The notes beneath the pieces were generated by a model. It saw nothing but the letters and a program-made list of their open reading frames with translations, was not told the DNA's origin and ran no database searches. Below, one piece after another: positions 34,615 to 45,256 of a DNA stretch of 64,000 nt. The DNA is from Gillisia lutea (GTDB taxonomy: Bacteria; Bacteroidota; Bacteroidia; Flavobacteriales; Flavobacteriaceae). A program made the position numbers and the translations under genes. How positions within the stretch are numbered: position 1 is the first letter of the stretch; each line of letters starts with the position of its first letter. The DNA lies in NCBI RefSeq assembly GCF_021568705.1, contig NZ_JAKGTH010000010.1, positions 256,416 through 320,415 on the forward strand. The letters run 5' to 3'.

Positions 34615-35145
34615 ATGAAACTGAAAGGGATATTTATAATTGTACTAACCAGCTTCTTCTTGATGGCTTTCGCATTTCCGAAAAATTTGGAAAAGAGAAT
34701 TGATAAAGAGGTGAAAAGTACTTTTGAAGTTAGTGGCTATACATTTTCAGAAGTAAAAGTAGATAAAGCTACAATGTTAAAACTGCCTGCTAAAATAAGT
34801 AAAGATAATTTTTCAAAGATCTCGGCAAAGGGGAAGGTGTTAGGTTACGTATACGTAGATAAAGCTCCTAGTAAAACAGCACAGTTTGATTATTTGGTTA
34901 TTTTTGATAATAATTTGAAGATAGCAAAAACCAAAGTTCTTATTTATAGGGAAGAATATGGAGGGGAAATAGGTAGTAAAAGATGGCTAAAACAATTTAT
35001 AGGGAAGTCTTCAAAAGATAATCTAAATGATATAGCGGCTATTTCCGGTGCAACCATTTCGGTAAGGTCTATGATAACCGCAGTGAATGATATTCTCGAC
35101 ACTGTGGGCTTACTTCAGCAAAAGAATTACTTTAATGAGATATAA
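34615..35145 (+). CDS. Exported FMN-binding domain protein (ApbE flavinylation target)
   Basis: Small exported protein (176 aa): N-terminal signal or anchor helix (about 5-21), then one FMN_bind domain as in NqrC and RnfG. The motif SGATIS (144-149) fits the site where ApbE attaches FMN to a threonine (Thr147) by a phosphoester bond. Such domains carry electrons on the periplasmic side. No NQR/RNF genes are near. The next gene, a four-helix membrane protein, overlaps it by 11 bases, and the pair may form a small transmembrane electron-transfer unit. Confidence 0.85.
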   Translation: MKLKGIFIIVLTSFFLMAFAFPKNLEKRIDKEVKSTFEVSGYTFSEVKVDKATMLKLPAKISKDNFSKISAKGKVLGYVYVDKAPSKTAQFDYLVIFDNNLKIAKTKVLIYREEYGGEIGSKRWLKQFIGKSSKDNLNDIAAISGATISVRSMITAVNDILDTVGLLQQKNYFNEI

Positions 35146-35635
35146 CGGACTACTTCTTAATCTTCCAAAGGAGATCAAAACATTTTTGGCTGTATTTGTT
35201 ATGGTTTTAAGTGTGGGGTATTTTACCGGTCTGTTATTTGTGAATCAAACCGATACCACTACACCGGATGGAATAGAGGAAAACTATATGGGTAATGAAG
35301 ATGTGGAGGATGTGGCTGTGATGAAATTTGAGAAAGGCGAACGAGAGATGCTTACCATCGTGCACACTCATATTCTTTCCATGTCTTTTATCTTCTTTCT
35401 TTTAGGTGGAATAATGGTTTTTACACAACTTCCTAAAAAGCTTAAATTCTTTCTAATTATAGAACCTTTCTTTTCAATATTAATAACCTTTGGAGGGATA
35501 TATTTGATGTGGAAAGGGGTAAGCTGGATGAAATATTTGGTAATGATCTCCGGGGTTTTGATGACTCTAATCTTCTGTATTTCGGTGCTAATTATCTTAT
35601 ATCAGCTATTATTTAAAAAATATAAATTAAGCTAA
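35135..35635 (+). CDS. Four-helix membrane protein, partner of the FMN protein
   Basis: Inner-membrane protein of 166 aa (ATG 35135, MRYNGLLLNLPKEIK), predicted helices at about 15-36, 79-98, 104-125 and 132-158, with a periplasmic acidic loop (TPDGIEENYMGNEDVEDV) between the first two. His77 and His79 (HTHIL) sit at the start of helix two and could bind haem or a quinone; that is inference. I do not recognise the family. The start overlaps the FMN gene by 11 bases, implying coupled synthesis. An in-frame start at 35087 would only add residues inside that gene. Confidence 0.75.
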   Translation: MRYNGLLLNLPKEIKTFLAVFVMVLSVGYFTGLLFVNQTDTTTPDGIEENYMGNEDVEDVAVMKFEKGEREMLTIVHTHILSMSFIFFLLGGIMVFTQLPKKLKFFLIIEPFFSILITFGGIYLMWKGVSWMKYLVMISGVLMTLIFCISVLIILYQLLFKKYKLS

Positions 35636-35659
35636 GTATCACAAGGTTACATTCCTTAA

Positions 35660-37171
<1,512 letters not shown>

Positions 37172-37189
37172 TAAACATCGATTATCAAT

Positions 37190-37228
37190 AAAAAGGGCTC
37201 TGAAAATTGAATTTTCAGAGCCCTTTTT
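37190..37228. terminator. Strong bidirectional terminator after guaB
   Basis: Eighteen-pair perfect stem, AAAAAGGGCTCTGAAAAT (37190-37207) with its complement at 37211-37228 around a TGA loop, ending in a T-run. It separates guaB from the convergent Skp-like gene. Confidence 0.9.
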
Positions 37229-37246
37229 TCGTTTTGATTATAGCTA

Positions 37247-37753
37247 TTATTTAGCGCTTAATCCTAATTTTTGCAGAACCGTATCGGTAATATCAAATTT
37301 TGGATCGGCATAAGCTAATCCGTTAGTGGTAACGTTCAATATCTGCGTGTACCCTTCAGATGAGATAACTGCCTTCATGGCCTCATCAATTTTTTTATAA
37401 AGAGGCGATGTGAGTTCGTTTCTTTTCATTTGAAGTAGCAAAGAAGCTTTTTGTCTAAAGTTTTTGATCTCATTCTCCATTCCTATAATCTCACCTTCTT
37501 TAGTCTTTTTTATCTCTTCGGTGTAGGTGGTGTTATTGGCCTGGTAATCGGCTACCGCGGTTTCATATTTTTTTATGGTAGCTTGTAAATCTTCCTGCAG
37601 AGTAAGGTTGTATGCTTTTAGGCTATCTTCTACTTTGGAATTTTCAGGCATTTGAGCCAAGATATATTCCGCATCTATTGTCCCTAATTTGGTTTGGGCC
37701 TGGGTACCTAATGCCGATAAAATTAATACTAAGGTTAAAATTAAATTCTTCAT
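37247..37753 (-). CDS. OmpH/Skp-family periplasmic chaperone
   Basis: Exported protein, 168 aa, with a signal peptide (MKNLILTLVLILSALGTQAQ) and a long central coiled coil (about 45-125: SLKAYNLTLQEDLQATIKKY...EIKKTKEGEIIGMENEIKNF), the tentacle region of Skp. The N-terminal KLGTIDAEYILAQMP and the C-terminal NGLAYADPKFDIT are typical of the family in Bacteroidota. It is likely to hold unfolded outer-membrane proteins in the periplasm and would work with the SurA-like foldases at 39-41 kb. The -7 TATATTTG at 37772-37779 (minus strand) is a candidate promoter. Confidence 0.9.
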   Translation of the reverse strand: MKNLILTLVLILSALGTQAQTKLGTIDAEYILAQMPENSKVEDSLKAYNLTLQEDLQATIKKYETAVADYQANNTTYTEEIKKTKEGEIIGMENEIKNFRQKASLLLQMKRNELTSPLYKKIDEAMKAVISSEGYTQILNVTTNGLAYADPKFDITDTVLQKLGLSAK

Positions 37754-37813
37754 GTTTTATTTGATTTTCAACAAATATAAATGAGTCAATTTAATAATGT
37801 AGAATAAAAATGG

Positions 37814-38065
37814 CTAAATTTCTGGGGAAGTATATACTACAGCCCGATTTGGCTTAAGGATATCTCGATATTTTAATATTTGAGATTCTGGTACTACCCA
37901 AAACGCGATGGAATGCATTTCTGTGATTTGCTCGAACCCGGTAATATCCCAATCGGTTAAGTTCTCTGCCAAAATAAAATCTTTCAAATGTATTTCATGA
38001 TGCTTTGCTGTGGGTAAAGATTGCGGACCACGAAAGTCCCATATCAGTTTAATTTGTCTTTCCAT
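37814..38065 (-). CDS. Small conserved-looking protein, 83 aa, function unknown
   Basis: Soluble 83-residue protein (MERQIKLIWDFRGPQSLPTA...) with His-rich KHHEIHLKDF and an aromatic core (WDITGFEQITEMHSIAFWVVPE). No signal peptide or known domain that I recognise. It is nine bases downstream of the SRPBCC gene on the same strand and is probably co-transcribed with it. I call it a gene because the frame fills the gap neatly and has normal codon use; its function is not assigned. Confidence 0.6.
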   Translation of the reverse strand: MERQIKLIWDFRGPQSLPTAKHHEIHLKDFILAENLTDWDITGFEQITEMHSIAFWVVPESQILKYRDILKPNRAVVYTSPEI

Positions 38066-38074
38066 TTATTATAA

Positions 38075-38527
38075 TTACTTGTTCAATATGCTCGTTCCGT
38101 TTTCAACAAAGGCTTTAAAATCCTGCATATATTTCAAGGATTGTTTTTTAAAAATACCGGGCATTAGTGTTCCCAAGATTTTCATGAAGCCGGAGAATTC
38201 AAAATCGTTGTAAGATATCCAAAGTGTAGCATTTTCCGATTCTACTTCAAAATAATTTTTTTGAATGTTAAAAACCCCCTGGGCATCATAGGAAAGATGT
38301 AATTCGTTAGGTGAGTTTTCCTTAATTATAGTTTCTATCATTTCAATTTTACGATTCCCCATCTTATACTTCAGTCTGGAGCGGGCGTCCGGCTTTCCCT
38401 GTATCCCGGTAATATGTTTGTATGAAATAAACCCCTTCTGCCAGTGCTTAAAATTTTTAGGATTTTTCAATTTAGCAACAACTTCTTCGCGGGGGGCATG
38501 AATAATGATCTCCTTTGAGTAGTTCAT
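38075..38527 (-). CDS. SRPBCC-fold protein
   Basis: Polyketide-cyclase-like SRPBCC protein, 150 aa, cytoplasmic. The opening EIIIHAPREEVVAKLKNPKNFKHWQKGF is the classical first strand and two-helix start; LKYKMGNRKIEMIETII and LHLSYDAQGVF form the sheet; and KKQSLKYMQDFKAFVE is the closing helix. The ligand is unknown. Together with the 83-residue gene it forms a small two-gene unit between Skp and the PpiC operon. Confidence 0.85.
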   Translation of the reverse strand: MNYSKEIIIHAPREEVVAKLKNPKNFKHWQKGFISYKHITGIQGKPDARSRLKYKMGNRKIEMIETIIKENSPNELHLSYDAQGVFNIQKNYFEVESENATLWISYNDFEFSGFMKILGTLMPGIFKKQSLKYMQDFKAFVENGTSILNK

Positions 38528-38616
38528 AATACAGCCTTTTTAGGATTCTCTAAGTTAAATAGAATTTTGATTTTTATTGTATAATTTCCTGATTATGGAA
38601 ACGTTTAGGTATTAGC

Positions 38617-38646
38617 TTGTACATGCAAGAGGATTTCTTATTTTTG
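38617..38646 (+). promoter_or_regulatory. Promoter of the folding-factor operon
   Basis: TTG (38617-38619), exactly 19 bases, TATTTTTG (38639-38646). Predicted start near 38650, leaving a leader of about 69 bases before ATG 38719. Confidence 0.65.
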
Positions 38647-38718
38647 TCGGGATATTTTTTATTTATTTGATTGTCTTTCAACCTAATTCTTATTTGTAGG
38701 AGAATCAATATTAATTTT

Positions 38719-39591
38719 ATGAAATTGATGCGGAAACACATCTTGAAATTTACTGTGATATTAGTTCTGATGTTTCTTCAGGCATGCAATTATTTTGAAA
38801 AGGCCGAGGAGCGAGAACCTATTGCCAGGGTGAATGACAGCTATCTTTATAAGGAAGATGTTGAAGCCTTGGTAGGAGAAGGTATTTCTTCAGAAGACAG
38901 TACGTTAATAGTGTCTAATTTTATAAATAGATGGGCCACCCAACAGCTGCTAATTGACGGAGCTAAATTCAATTTAAGTAGCGAGCAGCAAAACGAATTT
39001 GATGAATTGGTGCGAAACTATAAGAATGAACTGTATACTAAGGCTTATGCCGATGCTTTGGTTGCTAAGCGATTAGATACCTCTTTTAATGGAAATGAGA
39101 TCAAAAAATACTATCAGGAACATCTGGATAATTTTAGATTGAATGAAGATCTTGTAAAATTGAGATATATCAACCTTGATAAGAATAGCATTGATTTTTC
39201 TGATATAAAGAAGAAATTCATACGTTTCAACGATCAGGATAAAAGCGAACTGGATAAGATCTCCCTTCAGTTTAAAGCCTATTCGTTTAATGATTCTGTT
39301 TGGGTAAGCACCAAATCTGTATACGACAGAATTAGGCCGCTTAACGACGGGAATAAATCACAATTATTAAAAAAAGCGAATTTTCTTCAGCTTGAAGATT
39401 CATTAGAAGTATATTTGGTGTATGTAAATGATTTACTGTTAAGAAATGACCAGGCACCGCTGGAATATGCAACTTCCACAATAAAACAGATTATTTTAAA
39501 TAAGCGAAAAGCAAATCTGGTTAAAGAATTAGAAAAAGACATAACAAAAGATGCAATTGAAAACGAACAATTTGAAATTTATAATCAATAA
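38719..39591 (+). CDS. Lipoprotein with PpiC/SurA-like folding-factor architecture
   Basis: Exported lipoprotein (290 aa from ATG 38719; ATG 38728 is also possible) with lipobox LQAC before NYFEK. REPIARVNDSYLYKEDVEAL is the characteristic start of SurA/PrsA-type chaperones, followed by helices with SSEQQNEFDELVRNYKNELYTKAYADALVAKRL. The C-terminal half is not a clear parvulin domain; the motif residues are weak. It probably acts as a chaperone for periplasmic or outer-membrane proteins. The stop overlaps the following peptidyl-prolyl isomerase gene by 41 bases. Confidence 0.78.
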   Translation: MKLMRKHILKFTVILVLMFLQACNYFEKAEEREPIARVNDSYLYKEDVEALVGEGISSEDSTLIVSNFINRWATQQLLIDGAKFNLSSEQQNEFDELVRNYKNELYTKAYADALVAKRLDTSFNGNEIKKYYQEHLDNFRLNEDLVKLRYINLDKNSIDFSDIKKKFIRFNDQDKSELDKISLQFKAYSFNDSVWVSTKSVYDRIRPLNDGNKSQLLKKANFLQLEDSLEVYLVYVNDLLLRNDQAPLEYATSTIKQIILNKRKANLVKELEKDITKDAIENEQFEIYNQ

Positions 39592-41008
39592 CTGCGCAGC
39601 TTTACTTTTAATAGTAGGGATTGGCAAACAAGCCAAAGCACAAGAAGTAATAGTAACCGATAGTACTTCAATACAACCTAAGGAAGAACTGGTTAAAGAA
39701 GAGACTAAAACACAAGAATTTAAGCGAACCAAAGTAGACGGAATAGCAGCTGTGGTTGGTGGATATGTGGTATTAGACAGCGATGTTGATATGATGTATG
39801 CCGATCTTAAAAGTCAGGGAGTTTCTACTGCCGATGTTACCGATTGCCAGTTAGCAGGAAGCATCTTAGAGAATAAACTATATGCTCATCATGCCATCCA
39901 GGATAGTATCTTGGTGTCCGATGCAGAGATAAGAAGTTTTGTAGATCAGCAAATAACCGGGATGGTGGGGCAATTAGGTTCTATAGATAAGGTCTTGAAA
40001 TTCTATAAAAGAGATTCTGAACAGGAGTTTAGAAATGAAATGTTCGAATTGAATAAGCAACGTGAACTTGCAAGTAAAATGCAACGAAATATTGTAGAGA
40101 ATGTAGAAATAACTCCTGACGAGGTAAGAGCTTATTTTGAGGGGATAAAAGAGGAAGAACGTCCTATTTTTGGCGATGAGGTTGAAATATCGCAAATTAT
40201 AATAAAACCAGAAATCCCTGAAAGTGAAAAACACAAGGTAATTGAAAGACTTAATCAATTTAGAGAAGATATCATAGATAACGATGCCAGCTTTGCAACC
40301 AAAGCAGTATTATACTCTCAGGATCCGGGATCAAGTAGTGATGGTGGTAGAATGATAATTACCAGAAAAGATGGTCTGGATAAGGATTTTAAAGATACTG
40401 CCTTCAGTTTACAAGAGGGAGAAGTAAGTGAGCCATTTGAATCTCAGTTTGGATACCATATCATTAAAGTAGAAAAGGTAATAGGGCAAAACCTAGAGAT
40501 AAGACATATTTTACTAATCCCAGATGTTACCAACGCTACTGTTGAAAAAGCGAAGAAGCAAATAGATAGTATTAGAACTGCCGTAGTTTCAAAAGATTTA
40601 AGTTTTGGAGAGGCTGCGAAAAAGTTTTCAGACGAAGAAGAAACGGCAGCGAACAAAGGAAAACTTATTAATCCTACTAATGGTGATACGAGGTTTCAAT
40701 TAACTAAAATAGATCCAGATCTGTATGGTCAGGTTGTAAATTTGGAAGAAGGAGAAGTGTCTCTTGTGTTAACCGATCAGGATCGTACAGGAAGAGTTTT
40801 TTATAAGATTATTACTTTAGATAAAAGATACCCTGAGCATAAAGCAAATTTTGCTCAGGATTATTTGAAGATAAAAGAACTGGCTTTACGTGACAAGCAA
40901 TTAAAAGCTATTGATAAATGGCAACAGGAAAAAATTGCGGAAACCTATATTAAACTAAACGGGAAATATCGTAACTGCGATTATAACAGTAATTGGTTAA
41001 AAAATTAA
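39551..41008 (+). CDS. Periplasmic peptidyl-prolyl isomerase, SurA-like
   Basis: Exported protein of 485 aa with a signal peptide (about 1-30, ending QAKAQ). The N-terminal chaperone region starts VDGIAAVVGGYVVLDSDVDMMYADL. Two PpiC parvulin domains follow: about 215-315 (FGDEVEISQIIIKPE...SEPFESQFGYHIIKVEK) and about 320-430 (LEIRHILLIPDV...). It assists folding and delivery of outer-membrane barrels. It overlaps the preceding lipoprotein gene, and a MoxR ATPase gene follows after ten bases. Confidence 0.9.
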   Translation: MQLKTNNLKFIINNCAALLLIVGIGKQAKAQEVIVTDSTSIQPKEELVKEETKTQEFKRTKVDGIAAVVGGYVVLDSDVDMMYADLKSQGVSTADVTDCQLAGSILENKLYAHHAIQDSILVSDAEIRSFVDQQITGMVGQLGSIDKVLKFYKRDSEQEFRNEMFELNKQRELASKMQRNIVENVEITPDEVRAYFEGIKEEERPIFGDEVEISQIIIKPEIPESEKHKVIERLNQFREDIIDNDASFATKAVLYSQDPGSSSDGGRMIITRKDGLDKDFKDTAFSLQEGEVSEPFESQFGYHIIKVEKVIGQNLEIRHILLIPDVTNATVEKAKKQIDSIRTAVVSKDLSFGEAAKKFSDEEETAANKGKLINPTNGDTRFQLTKIDPDLYGQVVNLEEGEVSLVLTDQDRTGRVFYKIITLDKRYPEHKANFAQDYLKIKELALRDKQLKAIDKWQQEKIAETYIKLNGKYRNCDYNSNWLKN

Positions 41009-41018
41009 ATAATTACGA

Positions 41019-41972
41019 ATGTCTGATGTTGCTGCCGTTAAAGATTTAGTTGAAAAACATAAACGCCTGAAGCAGGAAATTGCTAAGGTAATTATCGGTC
41101 AGGAGCAGGTGGTAGATCAAATTCTACTTGCTATATTTTCTGGAGGACATGCTTTATTGATAGGCGTGCCCGGCTTAGCTAAAACTTTAATGGTTAATAC
41201 AATTGCTGAAGCCTTAGGTTTGAATTTTAAAAGAATTCAATTTACACCAGACTTAATGCCCAGCGACATTTTAGGTTCAGAAATTTTAGATGAAAACCGG
41301 CACTTTAAATTTATTAAAGGGCCGGTTTTTTCAAATATCATCTTGGCTGATGAGATTAATAGAACCCCGCCAAAAACTCAGGCTGCTCTTTTAGAGGCGA
41401 TGCAAGAACGTGCGGTAACAGTAGCAGGTAATCATTATAAATTGAGTTTGCCTTATTTTGTTCTGGCGACTCAAAATCCTATCGAGCAGGAAGGGACATA
41501 TCCTTTACCAGAAGCTCAGTTAGATAGGTTCATGTTTGCCATTCATCTGAACTACCCCACTTTTCAGGAAGAAGTCGACGTGGTTAAATCTACCACCGGC
41601 TTTAATACAGCTAATATCAATCCGTTGTTTACTCTAGAGGAGATCATTAATATTCAAGAACTTGTGAGACGAGTTCCTGTGGCTGATAATGTGGTAGAAT
41701 ATGCGGTGAGACTGGTTGGGAAAACCCGACCTCAAAGTGAACTAGCACCAGAGATAGTTAATAACTTCTTAGATTGGGGAGCAGGACCAAGAGCTTCACA
41801 AAATTTAGTATTGGCTGCAAAAACTCATGCGTTGTTAAATGGTAAATTCTCTCCGGATATTGAAAATATTCAAGCTGTGGCAATTGGCATTCTTCGCCAT
41901 AGAATTATTAGAAATTATAAAGCGGAGGCAGAGGGGTTAACCGAAGAAGATATTATAAGGCAGTTATTCTAA
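41019..41972 (+). CDS. MoxR-family AAA+ ATPase
   Basis: AAA+ chaperone of 317 aa. Walker A is GVPGLAKT (about 45-52), Walker B is IILADEINRTPPKTQ, and sensor 1 ATQNPIEQEGTYPLPEAQLDRFMF is typical of the MoxR branch. MoxR proteins usually cooperate with VWA or DUF58 proteins in complex maturation. No such partner is adjacent; the next gene is aconitase after a 305-base gap. Its close placement behind two periplasmic foldases suggests a conserved three-gene unit. Confidence 0.94.
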   Translation: MSDVAAVKDLVEKHKRLKQEIAKVIIGQEQVVDQILLAIFSGGHALLIGVPGLAKTLMVNTIAEALGLNFKRIQFTPDLMPSDILGSEILDENRHFKFIKGPVFSNIILADEINRTPPKTQAALLEAMQERAVTVAGNHYKLSLPYFVLATQNPIEQEGTYPLPEAQLDRFMFAIHLNYPTFQEEVDVVKSTTGFNTANINPLFTLEEIINIQELVRRVPVADNVVEYAVRLVGKTRPQSELAPEIVNNFLDWGAGPRASQNLVLAAKTHALLNGKFSPDIENIQAVAIGILRHRIIRNYKAEAEGLTEEDIIRQLF

Positions 41973-42277
41973 ATTCCTAAGTCGCTTTATATTCAACTTT
42001 CCGGTTAATGGCCTAATAGTAAGGTGTTGCTGCTTTTACATTTTTTAATACAGCAATTAAGTGCTACAAGAGAATACTATGAGTAATAGAAAGTCGTCTT
42101 AATTTGTCAAATTCCTAATTTTTATCTCTTTAAATTCGATTTGCTTAAATTTGATATTCATATTTTAAGAATTATTAAATTATTGTTAGCGAATTGCTAA
42201 ATAAGCCTATGATTTTTAAAATCCAGCGATAATTCGTAATTTCGCAAGACTTTTTAGAACATTAAATCAAACAAGAA
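41973..42277. other. Intergenic region upstream of aconitase
   Basis: AT-rich, 305 bases. A TAATTTCG at 42236-42243, one base off the -7 consensus, is the only promoter candidate, giving a leader of about 30 bases. No gene, hairpin or repeat stands out. Confidence 0.35.
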
Positions 42278-44545
42278 ATGGCGTACGATATTGATATGAT
42301 CAAGAAGGTTTATAGCCAAATGACCGAGCGTGTAGAAAAAGCACGTGAAGTGGTTGGTAAGCCTTTAACACTTTCAGAAAAAATACTTTATTCTCATTTA
42401 TGGGATGGTAATGCAACACGAGGTTTTACCAGAGGGAAGGACTATGTAGATTTTGCTCCAGACCGTATTGCTTGTCAAGATGCAACTGCGCAAATGGCGT
42501 TGTTACAATTTATGCAGGCAGGGAAGAAGAATGTTGCAGTACCAACTACGGTACACTGCGATCACTTGATCCAGGCAAAAATGGGAGCTGCTATCGATCT
42601 TCAAACCGCCAATAAAAGCAGTCACGAAGTATTTGAATTTTTGGAATCTGTTTCTAATAAATATGGAATTGGATTCTGGAAACCGGGTGCAGGTATTATT
42701 CACCAGGTTGTATTGGAGAACTACGCATTCCCAGGTGGAATGATGATTGGAACCGATTCTCACACGGTAAATGCCGGTGGACTTGGAATGATTGCCATTG
42801 GTGTTGGTGGAGCCGATGCTGTAGACGTTATGGCTGGAATGGCTTGGGAACTTAAATTCCCTAAACTTATTGGAGTAAAATTAACCGGAAAATTATCTGG
42901 TTGGACAGCTCCAAAAGATGTTATACTTAAAGTTGCAGGGATATTAACCGTAAAAGGTGGTACCGGAGCAATTATTGAATATTTTGGAGAAGGAGCTCGC
43001 TCTATGTCTTGTACCGGTAAAGGTACTATTTGTAATATGGGAGCTGAAGTTGGAGCAACGACTTCTACTTTCGGATACGATGATTCTATGGAGCGTTATT
43101 TAAGAGCTACCAATAGAGCTGATGTAGCCGATGCTGCAAATGAAGTGAGAGAACACCTTACTGGAGATGCAGAAGTATATGCTAACCCTGAGCAATATTT
43201 TGATGAAGTAATTGAGATCAACCTTTCTGAACTTCGTCCCCATTTAAACGGACCATTTACGCCAGATTTAGCTACTCCTATTTCTGAAATGGCTGAGAAA
43301 GCTAAAAAACACGACTGGCCTATTAAAGTGGACTGGGGACTAATTGGTTCTTGTACCAACTCATCTTATGAAGATTTAACCCGTGCCGCTTCAATTGCTA
43401 AGCAGGCGGTAGATAAAAAGGTTAAGGCGAAATCTGATTTTGGTATTAACCCGGGGTCTGAGACTATCCGTTTTACAGCAGAGCGCGACGGATTACTTCA
43501 GATTTTTGAAGATCTTGATGCTACTATTTTTACCAATGCATGTGGACCATGTATCGGGCAATGGGATAGAAGTGATAGAAAAGGGGAAGAGAAGAACACT
43601 ATTGTGCACTCTTTTAACCGTAACTTCTCTAAAAGAGCTGATGGAAACCCAAACACCCATGCTTTTGTAGGTTCTCCTGAAATGGTAGCGGCAATTGCAA
43701 TTTCCGGAAGATTGGATTTTGATCCTACCAGAGATAAATTATTAAATGAAGATGGAGAAGAAGTGATGTTGGATGAACCAACAGGAATTGAACTTCCTCC
43801 AAAGGGATTTGATGTTGAAGATCCCGGATATGTAGCTCCATCACCAGATGGTAGTGAAATTGAAGTTAAGGTTGCTTCAGATAGCGAGCGTTTACAATTA
43901 TTAGAGCCGTTTAAGCCTTGGGATGGTAAAAACCTTACAGGAGCTAAATTGCTTATTAAGGCCTTTGGAAAATGTACTACCGACCATATTTCTATGGCCG
44001 GGCCATGGTTGCGTTACAGAGGTCATTTAGATAACATTTCTAATAACATGCTTATTGGTGCTATCAATGCCTTTAATAAGAAGACCAACTTTGTGAAAAA
44101 TCAGATCACAGGAGAGTATGACGGAGTGCCAGCAGTGGCTCGTGCCTATAAAGCAGCCGGAATTCCAACTGTAGTTGTGGGAGATCATAACTATGGAGAA
44201 GGTTCTTCACGTGAGCATGCAGCTATGGAACCTCGCCATTTAGGGGTGAAGGTTGTATTGGTAAAATCGTTTGCGCGTATACATGAGACCAACCTGAAAA
44301 AGCAGGGAATGTTAGGTCTTACATTTGCTAATGAAAGTGATTACGATCTTATTCAGGAAGATGATACGTTTAACATTATCGACCTTGAAAACTTTGCGCC
44401 AGACAAGCAACTTACTATAGAAGTTGTACATGCCGATGGAAGTAAAGATATAGTTATGGTTAACCATACTTACAACGATTCTCAAATCGAGTGGTTCAGA
44501 AAAGGATCTGCTTTAAATTTGATTAAATTGCAAAATGCTGGTTAA
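42278..44545 (+). CDS. acnA: Aconitate hydratase
   Basis: Iron-sulfur enzyme (755 aa) interconverting citrate and isocitrate. The [4Fe-4S] ligands are in [11 protein letters not shown] and in [10 protein letters not shown] (two cysteines). [20 protein letters not shown] is the substrate region and [16 protein letters not shown] is the C-terminal swivel-domain motif. The size and form resemble mitochondrial-type aconitase more than bacterial AcnB. It is probably monocistronic, with a terminator behind it. The gene symbol is by function. Confidence 0.95.
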   Translation: MAYDIDMIKKVYSQMTERVEKAREVVGKPLTLSEKILYSHLWDGNATRGFTRGKDYVDFAPDRIACQDATAQMALLQFMQAGKKNVAVPTTVHCDHLIQAKMGAAIDLQTANKSSHEVFEFLESVSNKYGIGFWKPGAGIIHQVVLENYAFPGGMMIGTDSHTVNAGGLGMIAIGVGGADAVDVMAGMAWELKFPKLIGVKLTGKLSGWTAPKDVILKVAGILTVKGGTGAIIEYFGEGARSMSCTGKGTICNMGAEVGATTSTFGYDDSMERYLRATNRADVADAANEVREHLTGDAEVYANPEQYFDEVIEINLSELRPHLNGPFTPDLATPISEMAEKAKKHDWPIKVDWGLIGSCTNSSYEDLTRAASIAKQAVDKKVKAKSDFGINPGSETIRFTAERDGLLQIFEDLDATIFTNACGPCIGQWDRSDRKGEEKNTIVHSFNRNFSKRADGNPNTHAFVGSPEMVAAIAISGRLDFDPTRDKLLNEDGEEVMLDEPTGIELPPKGFDVEDPGYVAPSPDGSEIEVKVASDSERLQLLEPFKPWDGKNLTGAKLLIKAFGKCTTDHISMAGPWLRYRGHLDNISNNMLIGAINAFNKKTNFVKNQITGEYDGVPAVARAYKAAGIPTVVVGDHNYGEGSSREHAAMEPRHLGVKVVLVKSFARIHETNLKKQGMLGLTFANESDYDLIQEDDTFNIIDLENFAPDKQLTIEVVHADGSKDIVMVNHTYNDSQIEWFRKGSALNLIKLQNAG

Positions 44546-44565
44546 ACATTTGTATAATTTGAACG

Positions 44566-44596
44566 AAAAACTCCCGCTTTTGTGGGAGTTTTTTTT
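44566..44596 (+). terminator. Terminator after aconitase
   Basis: CTCCCGC (44571-44577) pairs with GTGGGAG (44582-44588, one wobble) around TTTT, flanked by AAAAA and a long T-run. Confidence 0.85.
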
Positions 44597-44687
44597 TGTT
44601 CACTTCTATGAAATTTAGAATTTCAGGATTATTTTTATTCCCTGAAAGAGATCAGCAATATTTCGACTAAACCTGAAATTTTAAAGC

Positions 44688-45248
44688 ATGAAATTATTCA
44701 AAAATCAATGGTCTAATATTATTACCGCTCTAATAGTATTGGTTCTTATTATTCCCGGAACACGTAAGCCTATCCAAATATTTGTAAATAAGTTGCTTTC
44801 TTTCAGTCCGTCTGTTACTTCTGAAGAGGATAGAGAACGTCTGGTAGATTATAACTGGGTCTTGGAGAAAAATAACAAGGATAGAGTGGAGTTCTCTCAG
44901 TATGAGGATAAAGTGGTGCTAATAAATTTCTGGGCTACCTGGTGTCCTCCCTGTATTGCTGAAATGCCAAGTTATGAGTTGTTATATCAGGATTATAAAG
45001 ATAAAGTGGTTTTTCTTTTTGTTTCTTCAGAAGACAGAGATGCTGTTAAAGGATTTTTGGACAGAAAGAACTATAGCCTTCCAGCATACAGGCCCTTAAG
45101 TGAAGCCCCAAAACCTTTAAATGGTTCTACCTTGCCTACCAGTTATTTAATAGATAAGACCGGTAAAATAGTAATTGAAAAAGTGGGTTCAGCAAATTGG
45201 AATAGCGCAAGTGTAAGGGAGACTATAGATAAATTATTGGAGGAGTAA
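44688..45248 (+). CDS. TlpA-like membrane-anchored thioredoxin
   Basis: Protein of 186 aa with one N-terminal membrane helix (about 11-24) and a periplasmic thioredoxin domain. The active site is ATWCPPC (Cys86, Cys89), and the cis-proline loop is STLPTSYLID. Such proteins reduce disulfides in the periplasm, often in cytochrome c maturation. No partner is adjacent; the crtY gene is convergent with an eight-base gap. Confidence 0.9.
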   Translation: MKLFKNQWSNIITALIVLVLIIPGTRKPIQIFVNKLLSFSPSVTSEEDRERLVDYNWVLEKNNKDRVEFSQYEDKVVLINFWATWCPPCIAEMPSYELLYQDYKDKVVFLFVSSEDRDAVKGFLDRKNYSLPAYRPLSEAPKPLNGSTLPTSYLIDKTGKIVIEKVGSANWNSASVRETIDKLLEE

Positions 45249-45256
45249 TATCTCAA

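Noticed and set aside
41973-42277. Riboswitch or small RNA upstream of aconitase
   Set aside because: No stable hairpin, conserved-looking core or terminator could be found by eye.
44608-44670. A 20-codon frame (MKFRISGLFLF...) between aconitase and the TlpA gene
   Set aside because: Short, without coupling, promoter or recognisable sequence; chance is the simplest explanation.
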